Assembly (NCBI RefSeq): GCF_014203595.1
Contig: NZ_JACHJK010000010.1
Coordinates: 62,001 to 126,000, forward strand
Reading direction: 5' to 3'
DNA length: 64,000 bases
From: Streptomyces echinatus
GTDB lineage: Bacteria; Actinomycetota; Actinomycetes; Streptomycetales; Streptomycetaceae
Position 1 is the first letter of the stretch, and each line of letters begins with the position of its first letter. This document shows, piece after piece, positions 51,346-62,100 of this stretch. The notes below the pieces were generated by a model. That model was not told the origin of the DNA and ran no database searches. It saw only the letters and a list, made by a program, of their open reading frames with translations. Position numbers and translations under genes: made by a program.

Positions 51346-53529
51346 ATGCCGTCCGCCCTGCACCGAGTTCTGCTCGCCGAACCCCGGGGGGCCTGCGCCG
51401 GAGTGCACCGGGCCATCGAGACGGTCGAACGCGCGCTCCAGGTGCACGGCGCGCCCGTGTACGTGCGCAAGCAGATCGTGCACAACGAGCATGTCGTGCG
51501 GGAACTGCAGGGCAAGGGCGCCCGGTTCGTCGACTCGGAGGCGGAGGTGCCGGTCGGGGGTGTGTGCGTCTTCTCCGCGCACGGGGTGTCCCCGCAGGTC
51601 CGTGACAACGCCCGGCTCCGCGGGCTCACCGTCATCGACGCGACGTGCCCGCTCGTGGCCAAGGTCCACCAGGAGGCCGTCCGGTTCGCCCGTGACAAGG
51701 ACACGCTGATCCTGATCGGGCACGTCGGGCACGAGGAGATCGAGGGCACGTACGGCGAGGCCCCGGAGCGCACCGTCGTCGTCGGCAGCGTGGAGGAGGC
51801 CAGGCGGCTCGACCTCGCGCCGGGCACGACCGCCGCGTACCTCACCCAGACCACGCTGTCGGTCGACGACACGGCCGAGATCGTGGCCGTGCTGCGCGAG
51901 CGGTTCCCGGGGCTGACCGGTCCGCCCAGTGCCGACATCTGCTACGCCAGCCAGAACCGGCAGAACGCGGTGAAGGCGATCGCGGGCCGCAGCGACCTGG
52001 TCCTGGTCGTCGGCTCGGCCAACTCCAGCAACTCGGTGCGTCTGGTCGAGGTCGCCCGGGCCGCCGGCGCCGGCGCCCGGCTGCTGCCCGACCCGGACCT
52101 GCTCGACTCCTCCTGGCTGGAGGGCGTCCGCACGGTCGGCCTCACGGCGGGCGCGAGCGTGCCCGAGGTGCTGGTGGAACGGGCGCTGCGACGGCTGGCG
52201 GAACTGGGCTTCCAGGACGTCGAGACGGAGGTGACGGCCACCGAGAACGTGGCGTTCAGACTGCCGCCGGAGCTGGAGGAGGCGGCGGCGCCGGAGGAAG
52301 CGGTACGGCCGGGGCGGACCGGGGGGACCGGGGGTCCCGCCGGACTCGAAACGTCGGACGAGACAGGGGGGTTGGGAGTGCTGGAGCAGCTGGCACATGC
52401 GGAACGGCCGGGGAAGCCGGTCCCGTCGGAACGGCCGGGGCGGCCGGGACCGGTGGTGGACGCGGGGGACGGTGCGGCCGCGGCCGTGGGAAGCGGCGTG
52501 GACGAGGAGATCTGCGGCAAGCTGCTGGACCGCGTCGACCGGCGGATCGAGGAGTTGCTGGGTGCCGAGGAGGCGCGCTGGAGCGCCGTGGACGCCCGGG
52601 TGGCGGTGCCGGTGGCGGTCGTCGCGGAACTGGTCGCGGCGGGGGGCAAGCGGCTGCGTCCGCTGTTCTGCGTCACCGGCTATCTGGCGGCCGGCGCCGG
52701 CGTGGACGAGGACACGGTCGTCGACGCGGCGGCGGCGCTCGAACTGCTGCACGCGTTCGCGCTCATCCACGACGACATCATGGACAACTCGCCCACCCGG
52801 CGCGGCGTCCCGACCGCCCACGCCGCGTACGCGGACCTGCACGCGCGGCGCGGCTGGGCCGGGGAGTCCCGCCGGTACGGCGAGGGGGTCGCCATCCTCG
52901 CCGGGGACCTGGCGCTCAGCTACGCGAACCGGCTGGCGGACCGGCTGACCGGCCCGGCGGCGCAGGTGTGGCACGAGCTGGTCACGGAGATGATCATCGG
53001 TCAGCAGCTGGACATCGCCCTGGCCGCCGAGGTGGAACCGGACCCGGACCTGGCCCGCTGGGTCGCCGTCTGCAAGTCCGGCCGCTACACCATTCACCGC
53101 CCCCTCGCCCTGGGCGCGGCCATCGCCGGACGGCCCGGGCTGCACGCGGTCTTCGAGGCGTACGGGGTCGCGGCCGGCGAGGCGTTCCAGTTGCGGGACG
53201 ACCTGCTCGACGCGTTCGGTGACGCGACGGTGACCGGCAAGCCGACCGGCCTGGACCTCAGCGAGCACAAGATGACCCTGCTGATCGCGCTGGCTGCGGC
53301 CCGGGATCCGCGGGTCGCCCGGCTGCTCGAGGACAGCCGCCACGCCGACTGGAACCCGGCCGAACTCCGTGCCGCGCTGCTCGCCTCCGGGGTGCGCGCG
53401 GAGGTCGAGGAGCGGATCGACGCCCTGGTCGCCGACGCCCGCGCGGCCCTGGCGGACGCCGGCCTGCCGCACCACTGGCGCCGGCGGCTGGAGGAACTGG
53501 CCGACATGGTCGCCTACCGCGACCGCTGA
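51346..53529 (+). CDS. ispH: IspH (LytB)-polyprenyl diphosphate synthase fusion
   Basis: A 727-residue fusion. Residues about 1-310 are IspH, the last MEP-pathway enzyme making IPP and DMAPP: the three iron-sulfur cysteines are seen in PRGACAGVHRAIE, IDATCPLVAKVH and ADICYASQNRQNAV, with GHVGHEEIEGTYGE and SSNSVRLVEVA. A Pro/Gly-rich linker (about 320-385) leads to a trans-isoprenyl diphosphate synthase with DDIMD (IHDDIMDNSPTRRG) and RDDLLD motifs, both intact. The Phe five positions before the first motif fits an FPP/GGPP-type product; chain length is not certain. The fusion would couple IPP/DMAPP supply to prenyl chain building for the cluster. Confidence 0.9.
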   Translation: MPSALHRVLLAEPRGACAGVHRAIETVERALQVHGAPVYVRKQIVHNEHVVRELQGKGARFVDSEAEVPVGGVCVFSAHGVSPQVRDNARLRGLTVIDATCPLVAKVHQEAVRFARDKDTLILIGHVGHEEIEGTYGEAPERTVVVGSVEEARRLDLAPGTTAAYLTQTTLSVDDTAEIVAVLRERFPGLTGPPSADICYASQNRQNAVKAIAGRSDLVLVVGSANSSNSVRLVEVARAAGAGARLLPDPDLLDSSWLEGVRTVGLTAGASVPEVLVERALRRLAELGFQDVETEVTATENVAFRLPPELEEAAAPEEAVRPGRTGGTGGPAGLETSDETGGLGVLEQLAHAERPGKPVPSERPGRPGPVVDAGDGAAAAVGSGVDEEICGKLLDRVDRRIEELLGAEEARWSAVDARVAVPVAVVAELVAAGGKRLRPLFCVTGYLAAGAGVDEDTVVDAAAALELLHAFALIHDDIMDNSPTRRGVPTAHAAYADLHARRGWAGESRRYGEGVAILAGDLALSYANRLADRLTGPAAQVWHELVTEMIIGQQLDIALAAEVEPDPDLARWVAVCKSGRYTIHRPLALGAAIAGRPGLHAVFEAYGVAAGEAFQLRDDLLDAFGDATVTGKPTGLDLSEHKMTLLIALAAARDPRVARLLEDSRHADWNPAELRAALLASGVRAEVEERIDALVADARAALADAGLPHHWRRRLEELADMVAYRDR

Positions 53530-53582
53530 TGCCGCATCCGCACCCCGTACCCCAGCCCACTCGGACGTCCAGGGAGACCTTC

Positions 53583-55193
53583 ATGGCAGGCACGTTGTTG
53601 TACAAGCTGAGTCACCGGCCCACTCGTGCACAGGCCCGTACGTCGGTACACCGGCACGGCCTCTATCTCGGTGTCGTACCGGAGCGAGCCGCGCGCGCCC
53701 GCGGCGGCATGCCGCTCGTCCTCGACCACGACCTCGACGTCCTGCCGGAGGCCGGACGTCGCCTGACGGTAAGTCAACTTGCAGTTCACGTAGCGGACAT
53801 CGCGAACCGGCTCGCCGTCGCCGGGCTGCGCCCCGGCGGCCACGCGGTCATCTGCAAGGCCCCCAACTTCGACCTCTGGCTGCTGGCGACGGCGGTGGAG
53901 CGCATCGGCGCGGTGCCGGTCATGCTCTCGCAGCACCTGGACTCCGAGGCCCTCGCCGCGCTGCTGGCCCGGCTGGAGCGGCCGCACCTGATCACCGACG
54001 GGCCCAAGCTCCGTTCCCTGACCGAGGACGGTGTGGACCTGGCGGGGCTGACGCGGGGTGTGATCGGTGTGGGTGACGCCGGTCCGGGCGCGGTGGCGCT
54101 CGCCGGGCTGGACGGCTCGGTGCCGGTGCGGCCGGTGCTGCGCGGTCTGGACGAGCCGGCCATGATCACGCACACCTCCGGTACCACGGGCCTGCCCAAG
54201 CTGGTGGTGCACACACCGCGGACGATGCGCTCCCGGCTGCGCCCGCAGCTGTTCCTGCTGGGGCTGATGAGGAAGCGGGGGACCGTCGCGATCCACCTTC
54301 CCTTCGGCCACTCCCGGACGTTCGCGGCGATGTCGCTCTGCCTCCTCCAGGGGATGCCGGCGCTGCTGGTCAGGGACGGCGCCCCGGACGCCGTCGCCGG
54401 GTTCTTCGCCGAGCGCCGCCCCTGGCTGATCGAGGCGCTGCCCAACTCCTTCCTGGCCTGGGAGGAGTTGGCCGATGACGCGCGCCGCCCGTTCGCGTCG
54501 GTAAAGTACTTCAGCAGCACCTTCGACGCGATCCACCCGCGGACGGTGCGCCGGCTGCTGCACGCCTCCGGCCAGCGGGCGCAGTTCTTCCAGATCTACG
54601 GGCAGAGCGAGGTCGGTCCGGCGGCCGGACGGCCCTACTTCCGCCGGTTCGCCCACCGGATGGACGGCCGCTGCGTGGGCTACGCCCTGCCGGGCAGCGC
54701 CCGGGTCAGGCTGGTGAGCCGGAACGGCAGACGGCCCTCGCAGCACAACCCCGGCTTCATCGAGGTCCGCTGGGACGGCATAGCCAAGACGTACCACGGC
54801 GAGCAGGAGCGCTACGACGCCAATCTGCGCGACGGCTGGTGGCGCACCGGGGACGTCGGCTACCGCACCTCGTTCGGCTGCCTGCACATGCTCGACCGGG
54901 ACTTCGACACGATCCCCGGGGTGGGCAGCAACCTCGAGATCGAGGACATCCTGCTGGACGAGCTGGCGGAGCTGGCCGAGGTCGTCGTGGTGCCGGGCCC
55001 CGGGTCCAAGGCGGTCCCGGTCGTCTGCACCCACCGCGACGAGCCGCTGGACCCCGACCGCTGGCGCGCCGCCACGGCCGCGTACCCGCAGCTGGCGGAT
55101 CCCGTCCAGATCCCGTTGGCCGAACTGCCGCGCACCGCCACGCTGAAGACCCGCCGGGTCGAACTCTCCCAGCGCCTGGCGGCCGGCCGGTAG
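53583..55193 (+). CDS. AMP-dependent ligase, probable CreM-like diazotase
   Basis: A 536-residue ANL-superfamily adenylating enzyme. Seen: P-loop motif MITHTSGTTGLPKLVVH near residue 195, the A5-like FFQIYGQSEVGPA, and the A7-like WWRTGDVGY. The last motif region, TLKTRRVEL, holds a lysine. No carrier-protein or CoA-pathway partner is adjacent. In cremeomycin and related pathways an enzyme of this family (CreM) uses ATP and nitrite to turn an aromatic amine into a diazo group. With creD, creE and the aminotransferase in the same cluster, that role is the best inference; an ordinary acyl-CoA ligase is the alternative. AGGGAG precedes the ATG by 6 nt. Confidence 0.8.
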   Translation: MAGTLLYKLSHRPTRAQARTSVHRHGLYLGVVPERAARARGGMPLVLDHDLDVLPEAGRRLTVSQLAVHVADIANRLAVAGLRPGGHAVICKAPNFDLWLLATAVERIGAVPVMLSQHLDSEALAALLARLERPHLITDGPKLRSLTEDGVDLAGLTRGVIGVGDAGPGAVALAGLDGSVPVRPVLRGLDEPAMITHTSGTTGLPKLVVHTPRTMRSRLRPQLFLLGLMRKRGTVAIHLPFGHSRTFAAMSLCLLQGMPALLVRDGAPDAVAGFFAERRPWLIEALPNSFLAWEELADDARRPFASVKYFSSTFDAIHPRTVRRLLHASGQRAQFFQIYGQSEVGPAAGRPYFRRFAHRMDGRCVGYALPGSARVRLVSRNGRRPSQHNPGFIEVRWDGIAKTYHGEQERYDANLRDGWWRTGDVGYRTSFGCLHMLDRDFDTIPGVGSNLEIEDILLDELAELAEVVVVPGPGSKAVPVVCTHRDEPLDPDRWRAATAAYPQLADPVQIPLAELPRTATLKTRRVELSQRLAAGR

Positions 55194-55237
55194 AGCCGGT
55201 GCCGGGGCCCGCGTCCGCGCTCGCCCCGGCCCGACGC

Positions 55238-55278
55238 CACCGCCGCCCACCCCGCCCGCGCGCCGGTGGGCGGCGGTG
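55238..55278. terminator. Hairpin terminator
   Basis: 14-bp perfect arms (55238-55251 with 55265-55278, loop 13 nt) between the convergent ends of the ligase gene and the small membrane-protein gene. Confidence 0.6.
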
Positions 55279-55320
55279 CGTGGTGCGGGGCCTGCGCGTG
55301 AGGCCGTCGAGGGGCCGCGG

Positions 55321-55677
55321 TCAGACGGCGCCGTGGTGGAGCAGGCCCAGGATCAGGACGGCCAGCGCGGTGGCCAGGAACACGATCCCGCCGACGATGT
55401 CGCGGGAGCCCACCCGCACGTGGGCGATGATGGCGCCGATGAAGTACAGCACGAGGCCGGAGGCGGCGAGGGTCCCCAGCAGCGGCACGGCGAGCCCGGC
55501 CAGCAGGCCCACGGTGCCCGCGGCCAGTAAAGAGCCGAGGACCGGCACGTACTTCCGGGGTATGCCCTTCATGTCCGCCTGGGTCTTGGGGTATTCGTGG
55601 CCTATCAGGTACGTGACGGCGGCGGCACCGTTGAAGACCACGCCGAGGATGGTGACCGTGACGAAGGCGATGAACAC
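55321..55677 (-). CDS. DoxX-like small membrane protein
   Basis: A 118-residue protein with four hydrophobic segments (VFIAFVTVTILGVVFNGAAA; LGSLLAAGTVGLLAGLAVPL; AASGLVLYFIGAIIAHV; VGGIVFLATALAVLILGLL) and the GIPRKYVPVLG loop seen in DoxX-like proteins. The start is GTG at 55677, with GGAGAG just upstream; the frame is open further but the added residues are not membrane-like. The role is unknown; DoxX-like proteins are often linked to quinone or redox metabolism, which would fit a naphthoquinone cluster, but this is weak. Confidence 0.78.
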   Translation of the reverse strand: MFIAFVTVTILGVVFNGAAAVTYLIGHEYPKTQADMKGIPRKYVPVLGSLLAAGTVGLLAGLAVPLLGTLAASGLVLYFIGAIIAHVRVGSRDIVGGIVFLATALAVLILGLLHHGAV

Positions 55678-56593
55678 GTTCTCTCCGCTCTGTGGGGGCG
55701 GTGTCGCCGGGCGCCCCGTCGTGGATGCCGTTCCCCGGACATCGAGCCGGCGGCTCGATTCGCGGCATCGGCCGGCCGCCGGGTGTGCCAGTGGCCCGAA
55801 CGCCTGGTAGCCGCTGCGCAACACCGCGACGCGATGGCGCTGTCGGGGGCTGAGGTGCTTGCCGTGCGCTGCTGATCGTACAGCCCGCCCCGGCGCGGGC
55901 AACTGGCCTTACGCGGTACTCGTTCAGCTCTCGTGAGGCCTCCGGGCCGGCGGACCGACGCGAGCGGCGGTGGCTCAACGAGTCGGCCCCGGGCGAGAGT
56001 TCGCGGGTGCGACGAGGCGGTCCGAGATCTGCGGCCGGCGGGCGGCGGCGCGGGGTTCCGGCGCCGTCTCGATCGTCGGTGACACGTGCCGGGACGTGCG
56101 CGGACGTACGGGGCGACGGAGCGGCGTGCGGCCGCGCTCATCCGCGCCCGGTCTCCGCCCTTCATGAGCCCGTCCCCACGGCGCCGTCCGAGCGCGAATT
56201 CCCTCACGTTCTTTCAGGGTGAAACTAGTTACGGGTCTTTTACTCGACCGGAAAATGTCGTCACTTCGCGGGGCTGCGGCCGCCCGTCCTCAAATTCCCT
56301 GGTCAGAAGCCCGAGCGTCACCGCCACCGCAGGTCAGAGGCCTGGGCGAGACGTGGTGAGGTGTGGTGGGCTGTCGGGGTCCGCGCCGTCGTGCGGGGGC
56401 CGCTGTTCGAGTGAACCATCAGGCGTCCTGGTTCGTAGTAATACCAAGGGACACGGACTCGGCGCGTATTTCGGGCTCGCCCGGGGTGCCGCGCTAAGTG
56501 GCAGCCTTCTGGTTGCCTGTACAGACTGAAACAGGCGGTTGGTGATCAGAGATCCGGCCGGCTGACAATATCCACACGTCCTCAGGAGCTCGA
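55678..56593. other. 916-bp intergenic region between the two clusters
   Basis: No gene is supported here: the open frames lack ribosome sites and domains. The stretch around 56215-56265 is A/T-rich, as expected for a promoter. TCGGCGCGTATTTC at 56459-56472 repeats a 14-mer from the control region at 51118. The region probably holds the promoter of the right-hand peptide operon. Confidence 0.45.
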
Positions 56594-59179
56594 ATGGTGG
56601 AGCAATCCTCCGAGGTCCCCATATCAGGGCCGGGTAAACCTGCCGTCTCCCTGAGCGACACCGGTCCCGGCAGCATGGAGACCGAAAAGAAACTCGCGGC
56701 AGCGCTCGCCGAACTCGTCGGCACCGAACATGTTCCGGCCGAGAGTCACTTCTTCACCGACCTCGGAGCCAATTCCCTGGTCATGGCCCAGTTCTGCGCC
56801 CGGCTGCGGAAGAATCCCGATCTGCCCTCTCCCTCCATCAGGGACATCTACCGGCACCCCACGATCCGGAGCCTGACGGCGGCCCTCGCGCCGGCCGCCC
56901 CGGCCACCGGTACGGCGAACGGGACACCGGTACCGGCACCCGTGGTGCCACCGGTCCGGGTGACCCGCGCGAGCCGGCTGACCCATCTGATGTGCGGAAC
57001 CTCCCAACTGCTGATCTTCCTCGTGTACTCGCTGGTCTCCGGATTCGTCACGGCCGCCGGATACGAGTGGATCGCCGCCGGTTCGGGCGCGCTCGAGATC
57101 TATCTGCGGTCGCTCGTCTTCGGAAGCGGCGGTTTCCTCGCGCTGTGCGCCTTCCCGGTCGTGGCGAAATGGCTTCTGATCGGCCGGTGGAAACCTGGCG
57201 AGTTCCCCATCTGGGGCCTGACGTACCTGCGCTTCTGGTTCGTCAAGGCACTCCTGCACGCGAATCCGATGGTGTTCCTCGCCGGCACGCCGCTGTACGT
57301 GCTGTACCTGCGGGCCCTCGGCGCACGGATCGGCAAGGGGGTCACGATCCTCTCCCGCTCCGTCCCGGTCTGCACCGACCTGCTGACGGTCGGCGCCGGG
57401 ACGGTGATCCGCAAGGAGTCCTTCTTCCTGGGCTACCGGGCCCACGCGGGCCTCATCCAGACCGGCCCGGTCACGCTCGGCCGGGACGTGTACATCGGTG
57501 AGAAGACCGTCCTGGACATCGACACCTCGATGGGCGACGGCGCACAGCTCGGCCACACCTCCTCGCTGCACCGCGGCCAGGCGGTGCCGGACGGCCGGCA
57601 CTGGCACGGATCCCCGGCGGAGCCCACGCACATCGACTACCTGCGGATCGCTCCGGCCAAGGTCGGCACCGGACGCCGGGCCTGGTTCGGCCTCGTCACC
57701 ATGCTGCAAATGATCTTCCTGTACGTCCCGCTCGCCATCGGCGGCGTGTACATGTTCTTCACCGAGGTACCGGCTGTCGGCAAGCGGCTCGATCCGGAGA
57801 CGGCCGCGTTGTCCCGGTCCCAACTGATCACCGACGCGCTCGCCGTCTCCCTCGCCCTGTTCTGCGGTTTCGTCGTACTGGCCGTGGTCGCGCTGTACGC
57901 CGTTCCGCGGCTGGTGGGACTGGTCGTCAAGCCCGACCGGACCTATCCGCTCTACGGATTCCGCTACGCGGCGCACCGGGCGACGGCCCGCCTGACGAAC
58001 ATCAAGTTCTTCGCCTGGCTCTTCGGTGACAGCTCCTACATCGTGCACTATCTGCGCGCGATCGGATATGATTTGTCACGGATCGAGCAGACCGGATCCA
58101 ATTTCGGCACGGAAATGGGGCACGAAACTCCGTTGCTGGTGTCCGTCGGCACCGGAACGATGGTGGCCGACGGTCTTTCCGTGGTCAACGCGGACTACTC
58201 CAGTACGTCCTTCCGGCTTTCCCGGGTGACGATCGGGCCGCGCAATTTCCTGGGCAACAACATTGCCTATCCCGCGGGCGGCAGGACGGGTGACAACTGC
58301 CTCCTCGCGACGAAGGTGATGATTCCCCTCGACGGCGAGGTCCGCGAAGGCGTGGGGCTCCTCGGTTCGCCGTCCTTCGAGATTCCGCGCTCGGTGGACC
58401 GCGACTCACGGTTCGACCACCTCAGGTCGGGCGAGACACTGCGCACCCGTCTCGCCGCGAAGAACCGGTACAACCTCCGCTCGATGGCCCTGATGCTGTT
58501 CGTACGCTGGCTGCACACCTTCGGGCTCACCCTGCTCGCCCTCGCCTCCATCGACCTGTACGGCGTGATCGGGGACGTCGTGATCGCCGTCTATCTGGCG
58601 CTGACACTGGCGCTGTCCACCGCGTACTACATCCTGCTGGAACGCTGCCTGCTGAGGTTCCGCAGGCTGAGACCCGAGCTGTGCTCCATCTACGACCGCA
58701 GGTTCTGGCAGATCGAGCGCCTGTGGAAGGTCCCCTCGCACTGGCTGAACATCTTCAACGGCACACCCTTCAAGGCTCTCGTCTGGCGCCTGATGGGCGT
58801 CCGCATCGGCAGCAGGGTGTTCGACGACGGCTGCTACGTGACCGACCGGACCCTCGCGGTCATCGGCGACGAGTGCACCCTCAACGCCGGCACCAAGATC
58901 CAGTGCCACTCGCAAGAGGACGGCACCTTCAAGTCCGACGGCATCACGCTGGGCGCCGGATGCACGCTGGGCGTCGCCGCCCATGTGCACTACGGCGTGA
59001 CCATGGGCGACGGCTCGGTGCTGGCCCCCGACTCCTTCCTCATGAAGGGCGAGGAGGTCCCCCCGAACGCGCACTGGGGCGGCAACCCGGCCGTGGACAT
59101 GCCCGAGGCCGGCAGCCGGCCCGGCGGTCCGGGCCGTGCCGTGCAAGCGACCGGCGCCACCGCGGCTGCCACGAGTTGA
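56594..59179 (+). CDS. Pls-like membrane synthetase C-terminal part with own carrier domain
   Basis: An 861-residue protein matching the non-adenylating part of epsilon-poly-L-lysine synthetase (Pls). An N-terminal carrier (T) domain has its phosphopantetheine serine at S61 in DLGANSLVMAQF. Then come membrane segments (about 134-160, 176-196, 375-400, 430-455, 640-695) alternating with left-handed beta-helix acyltransferase-like domains (VTLGRDVYIGEKTVLDID; GDNCLLATKVMIPL; ITLGAGCTLGVAAHVHYGV). In Pls these soluble domains join amino acids without a classic condensation domain. The adenylation domain that starts Pls is absent and would have to act in trans, most simply from the next gene, 12 bp downstream. 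Start ATG with AGGAG upstream. Confidence 0.85.
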   Translation: MVEQSSEVPISGPGKPAVSLSDTGPGSMETEKKLAAALAELVGTEHVPAESHFFTDLGANSLVMAQFCARLRKNPDLPSPSIRDIYRHPTIRSLTAALAPAAPATGTANGTPVPAPVVPPVRVTRASRLTHLMCGTSQLLIFLVYSLVSGFVTAAGYEWIAAGSGALEIYLRSLVFGSGGFLALCAFPVVAKWLLIGRWKPGEFPIWGLTYLRFWFVKALLHANPMVFLAGTPLYVLYLRALGARIGKGVTILSRSVPVCTDLLTVGAGTVIRKESFFLGYRAHAGLIQTGPVTLGRDVYIGEKTVLDIDTSMGDGAQLGHTSSLHRGQAVPDGRHWHGSPAEPTHIDYLRIAPAKVGTGRRAWFGLVTMLQMIFLYVPLAIGGVYMFFTEVPAVGKRLDPETAALSRSQLITDALAVSLALFCGFVVLAVVALYAVPRLVGLVVKPDRTYPLYGFRYAAHRATARLTNIKFFAWLFGDSSYIVHYLRAIGYDLSRIEQTGSNFGTEMGHETPLLVSVGTGTMVADGLSVVNADYSSTSFRLSRVTIGPRNFLGNNIAYPAGGRTGDNCLLATKVMIPLDGEVREGVGLLGSPSFEIPRSVDRDSRFDHLRSGETLRTRLAAKNRYNLRSMALMLFVRWLHTFGLTLLALASIDLYGVIGDVVIAVYLALTLALSTAYYILLERCLLRFRRLRPELCSIYDRRFWQIERLWKVPSHWLNIFNGTPFKALVWRLMGVRIGSRVFDDGCYVTDRTLAVIGDECTLNAGTKIQCHSQEDGTFKSDGITLGAGCTLGVAAHVHYGVTMGDGSVLAPDSFLMKGEEVPPNAHWGGNPAVDMPEAGSRPGGPGRAVQATGATAAATS

Positions 59180-59191
59180 GGAAGGCCATCG

Positions 59192-62100
59192 ATGGGAACG
59201 CGCGTGGAAGCCGACCGGGAATTCTGGCGCCGGGTACTGACCGCCGGCGGCGGCACCGCCGTGCCGCGCTGGGTCCGGGAGCCGGTGCCGGGCACGCTGG
59301 AGCAGGAGGTGCCGGTCCCGGAGGACGTGGCGACCTCGGTACGCGCCCTGGTGCGGCGCTCGGGACTGCCGCTCAGCTCGCTGCTGCTGGCGGCGCACGC
59401 CAAGGTGCTGGCCGCGCTGTCGGGTGAGCACGAGGTGGTGACCGGTTACACCGCCGGAGTACGCGGCGAGCCGCTGCCGTGCCGCCTGGAGGTGCCGGCG
59501 GGGTCCTGGCGGGCCCTGGTGTCGGCCGCCGAGCGGGCCGAGGCGGACGTGCTGGCCCACCGGGAGTTCCCGGTGGCTGAGCTGCGGCGGGAACTGGGGG
59601 TGACCGAGCCCGCCTACGAGGTGGTGTTCGGCCCCATGGGTGCCGACGAGGCGCACGCCGACGACGGGGTGCTGCACGTGCGCTGGTGCGACCGGGGCGG
59701 ACGGCTGGTGCTGCGCCTGCGCTGCCGCACGGACGTGCTGGACGCCGACGGCGCGACCCGGATCGGCGGCTACCACCTGAAGGCGCTCCGCCTGCTGGCG
59801 GCCGGCCCGGACGCCGAGCACGCCCAGCAGAGCCTGCTGTCGGCCGGCGAGGTGCGTGAGCAGCTGGAAGGGCTGGCGGGACCCCGTCGGGCGCTGCCGG
59901 ACGCCCGCGCGCACGAGCTGTTCGAGCAGCGGGTACGGGCGCACCCGCACGCGGTGGCCGCGGTGCACGGCGAGCACGAGTGGACGTACGCGGAGCTCAA
60001 CGCGCGCGCCAACCGGCTGGCGCGGGCGCTGCTGGAGCGCGGGCTGGGTCCGGAGGGCGTGGTCGCCGTCGTCACCGAACGGAACCTGGACTGGCTGGCG
60101 GCGACGCTGGCGGTGTTCAAGGCGGGCGGCGCGTACCTGCCGATCGAGCCGCACTTCCCGGCCGGCCGGATCGCGGCCATGCTGTCACGGGCGGACTGCC
60201 GGCTGGTCCTCACCGAGTCCGGCAGCACCGAGACCCTCGACGAGGCGCTGGCGGACCTGCCGGGAACCGAGAAGCTGCCGGTCGAGACGGCGTACGCCGA
60301 ACCGCACGCCGACGACGACCCGGGGATCCGGGTCGAGGCCGGGCGGCTGGCCTACATCTACTTCACCTCCGGCTCCACCGGTGAGCCGAAGGGGGCGATG
60401 TGCGAGCACGCGGGCATGCTCAACCACCTCTACGCCAAGATCGACGACCTGGGCATCGGCGAGGGGTCGGTGGTGGCGCAGACGGCCCCGCAGTGCTTCG
60501 ACATCTCACTGTGGCAGCTGGTGTCGGCGCTGCTGGTCGGCGGGCGGACCCTGCTGGTCGGCCAGGACGTGGTCGTGGACGTGGAGCGGTTCGTCGACAC
60601 GCTGGAGCACGGCCGGGTCGCGGTGGCCCAGGTCGTGCCCTCCTACCTGGAGGTCGTGGTCTCGTACCTGGAGCAGCGCCCCCGCAAGCTGCCGGACCTG
60701 CGGTGCGTGTCGGTGACCGGGGAGGCGCTGAAGCGGGAGCTGGTCCAGCGCTGGTTCGCGATCCAGCCGGGGATCAGGCTGCTCAACGCCTACGGTCTGA
60801 CCGAGACCTCGGACGACACCAACCACGAGGTGCTGCAGGGCGTGCCCGACCGCGTGCTGCTGGGCCGTGCGGTGAACAACGTACGCGTCTACGTCGTGGA
60901 CGAGCGTCTGTCGCTGGTGCCGCTGGGCGCCCCGGGGCTCATCGCGTTCTCCGGCATCTGCGTGGGCCGGGGATACGTCAACGACCCCGAGCGGACCCGG
61001 GAGGCCTACCGCACGGACCCGTACCGGCCCGGCGAGCGGCTCTACCTGGGCGGCGACCGGGGCCGCTGGCATCCCGGCGGCAAGCTGGAGTTCCTCGGCC
61101 GCCGCGACAACCAGGTCAAGATCCGCGGCTTCCGCATCGAGATCGGCGAGATCGAGAACACCCTGCTGCGGGTGGACGGGGTGCGGGACGGTGCGGTGGT
61201 GGTCGTCGAGCGCGGTGGCGGGAACAAGCACCTGATCGCCTTCCACACCGGCCGGCGGCACCAGCCTGAGGTGCTGCGCGAGGCGCTCGCGGCGGCGCTG
61301 CCCGCCTACATGGTCCCCTCGGCCTTCCACTGGCAGGACGGCCTGCCGCTGACCCCCAACGGCAAGATCGACCGCAAGGCCCTGACGGCACAGGCCGAAC
61401 AGGCCGAACAGGCCGCGCGGACCGCGCCGGCCGCCGAGCGGGACGGCGCGGCACGGGAGGCTCTCGGCCCGACCGAGCGGAGGCTGGCGGCGGCCTGGGC
61501 CGAGCTGCTGGGCGTGCCCGAGCACCGGATCGGCCGGACGGACCACTTCTTCGACTCCGGCGGCACCTCCCTGACGGCCGTCAGACTCAGCGTCGCCCTC
61601 GACCGCGCGGTCTCCCTGAAGGACATCACCCGCCACCCGGTGCTGGCCGACCTGGCCGCCGTCCTCGACGGCACCGCCCGGCGGCGCACGGAGCTGCTGC
61701 AGCCCGTCTCGGAAGCGGGCGGTGCGCCGGACAGCGCCCTGGTGTGCTTCCCGTACGCGGGCGGCAACGCCGTCAACTACCGGCCCATGGCGTCGGCCCT
61801 GGCGGGCGGCGGCCTGACGGTCCTCGCCGTGGACCTGCCCGGTCACGACCTGGCGGAGCGTCGCGAGCCGTTCGCGTCGATCGCGGAGGTGGCCGGCCGG
61901 GTCGCCGCCGAGATCGTGGCCCGCGGCCTGACCCGGGTCATGCTGTGGGGCCACTCCTCGGGCGCGGCACCGGCCCTGGAGACGGCCCGGCGGCTCCAGG
62001 AGCACGGCGTGCGGGTGACGCGGGTGTTCCTCGGCGCGCAGCTGCTCGGCACCGCCGCCGAGCGGAGCGCCGCCATCGCCGGTCTGACGAGACGCGACGA

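Noticed and set aside
55690..56530. Several open frames in the gap between clusters
   Set aside because: They have no ribosome sites, no domains and Arg/Ser/Pro-rich translations typical of non-coding high-GC DNA.
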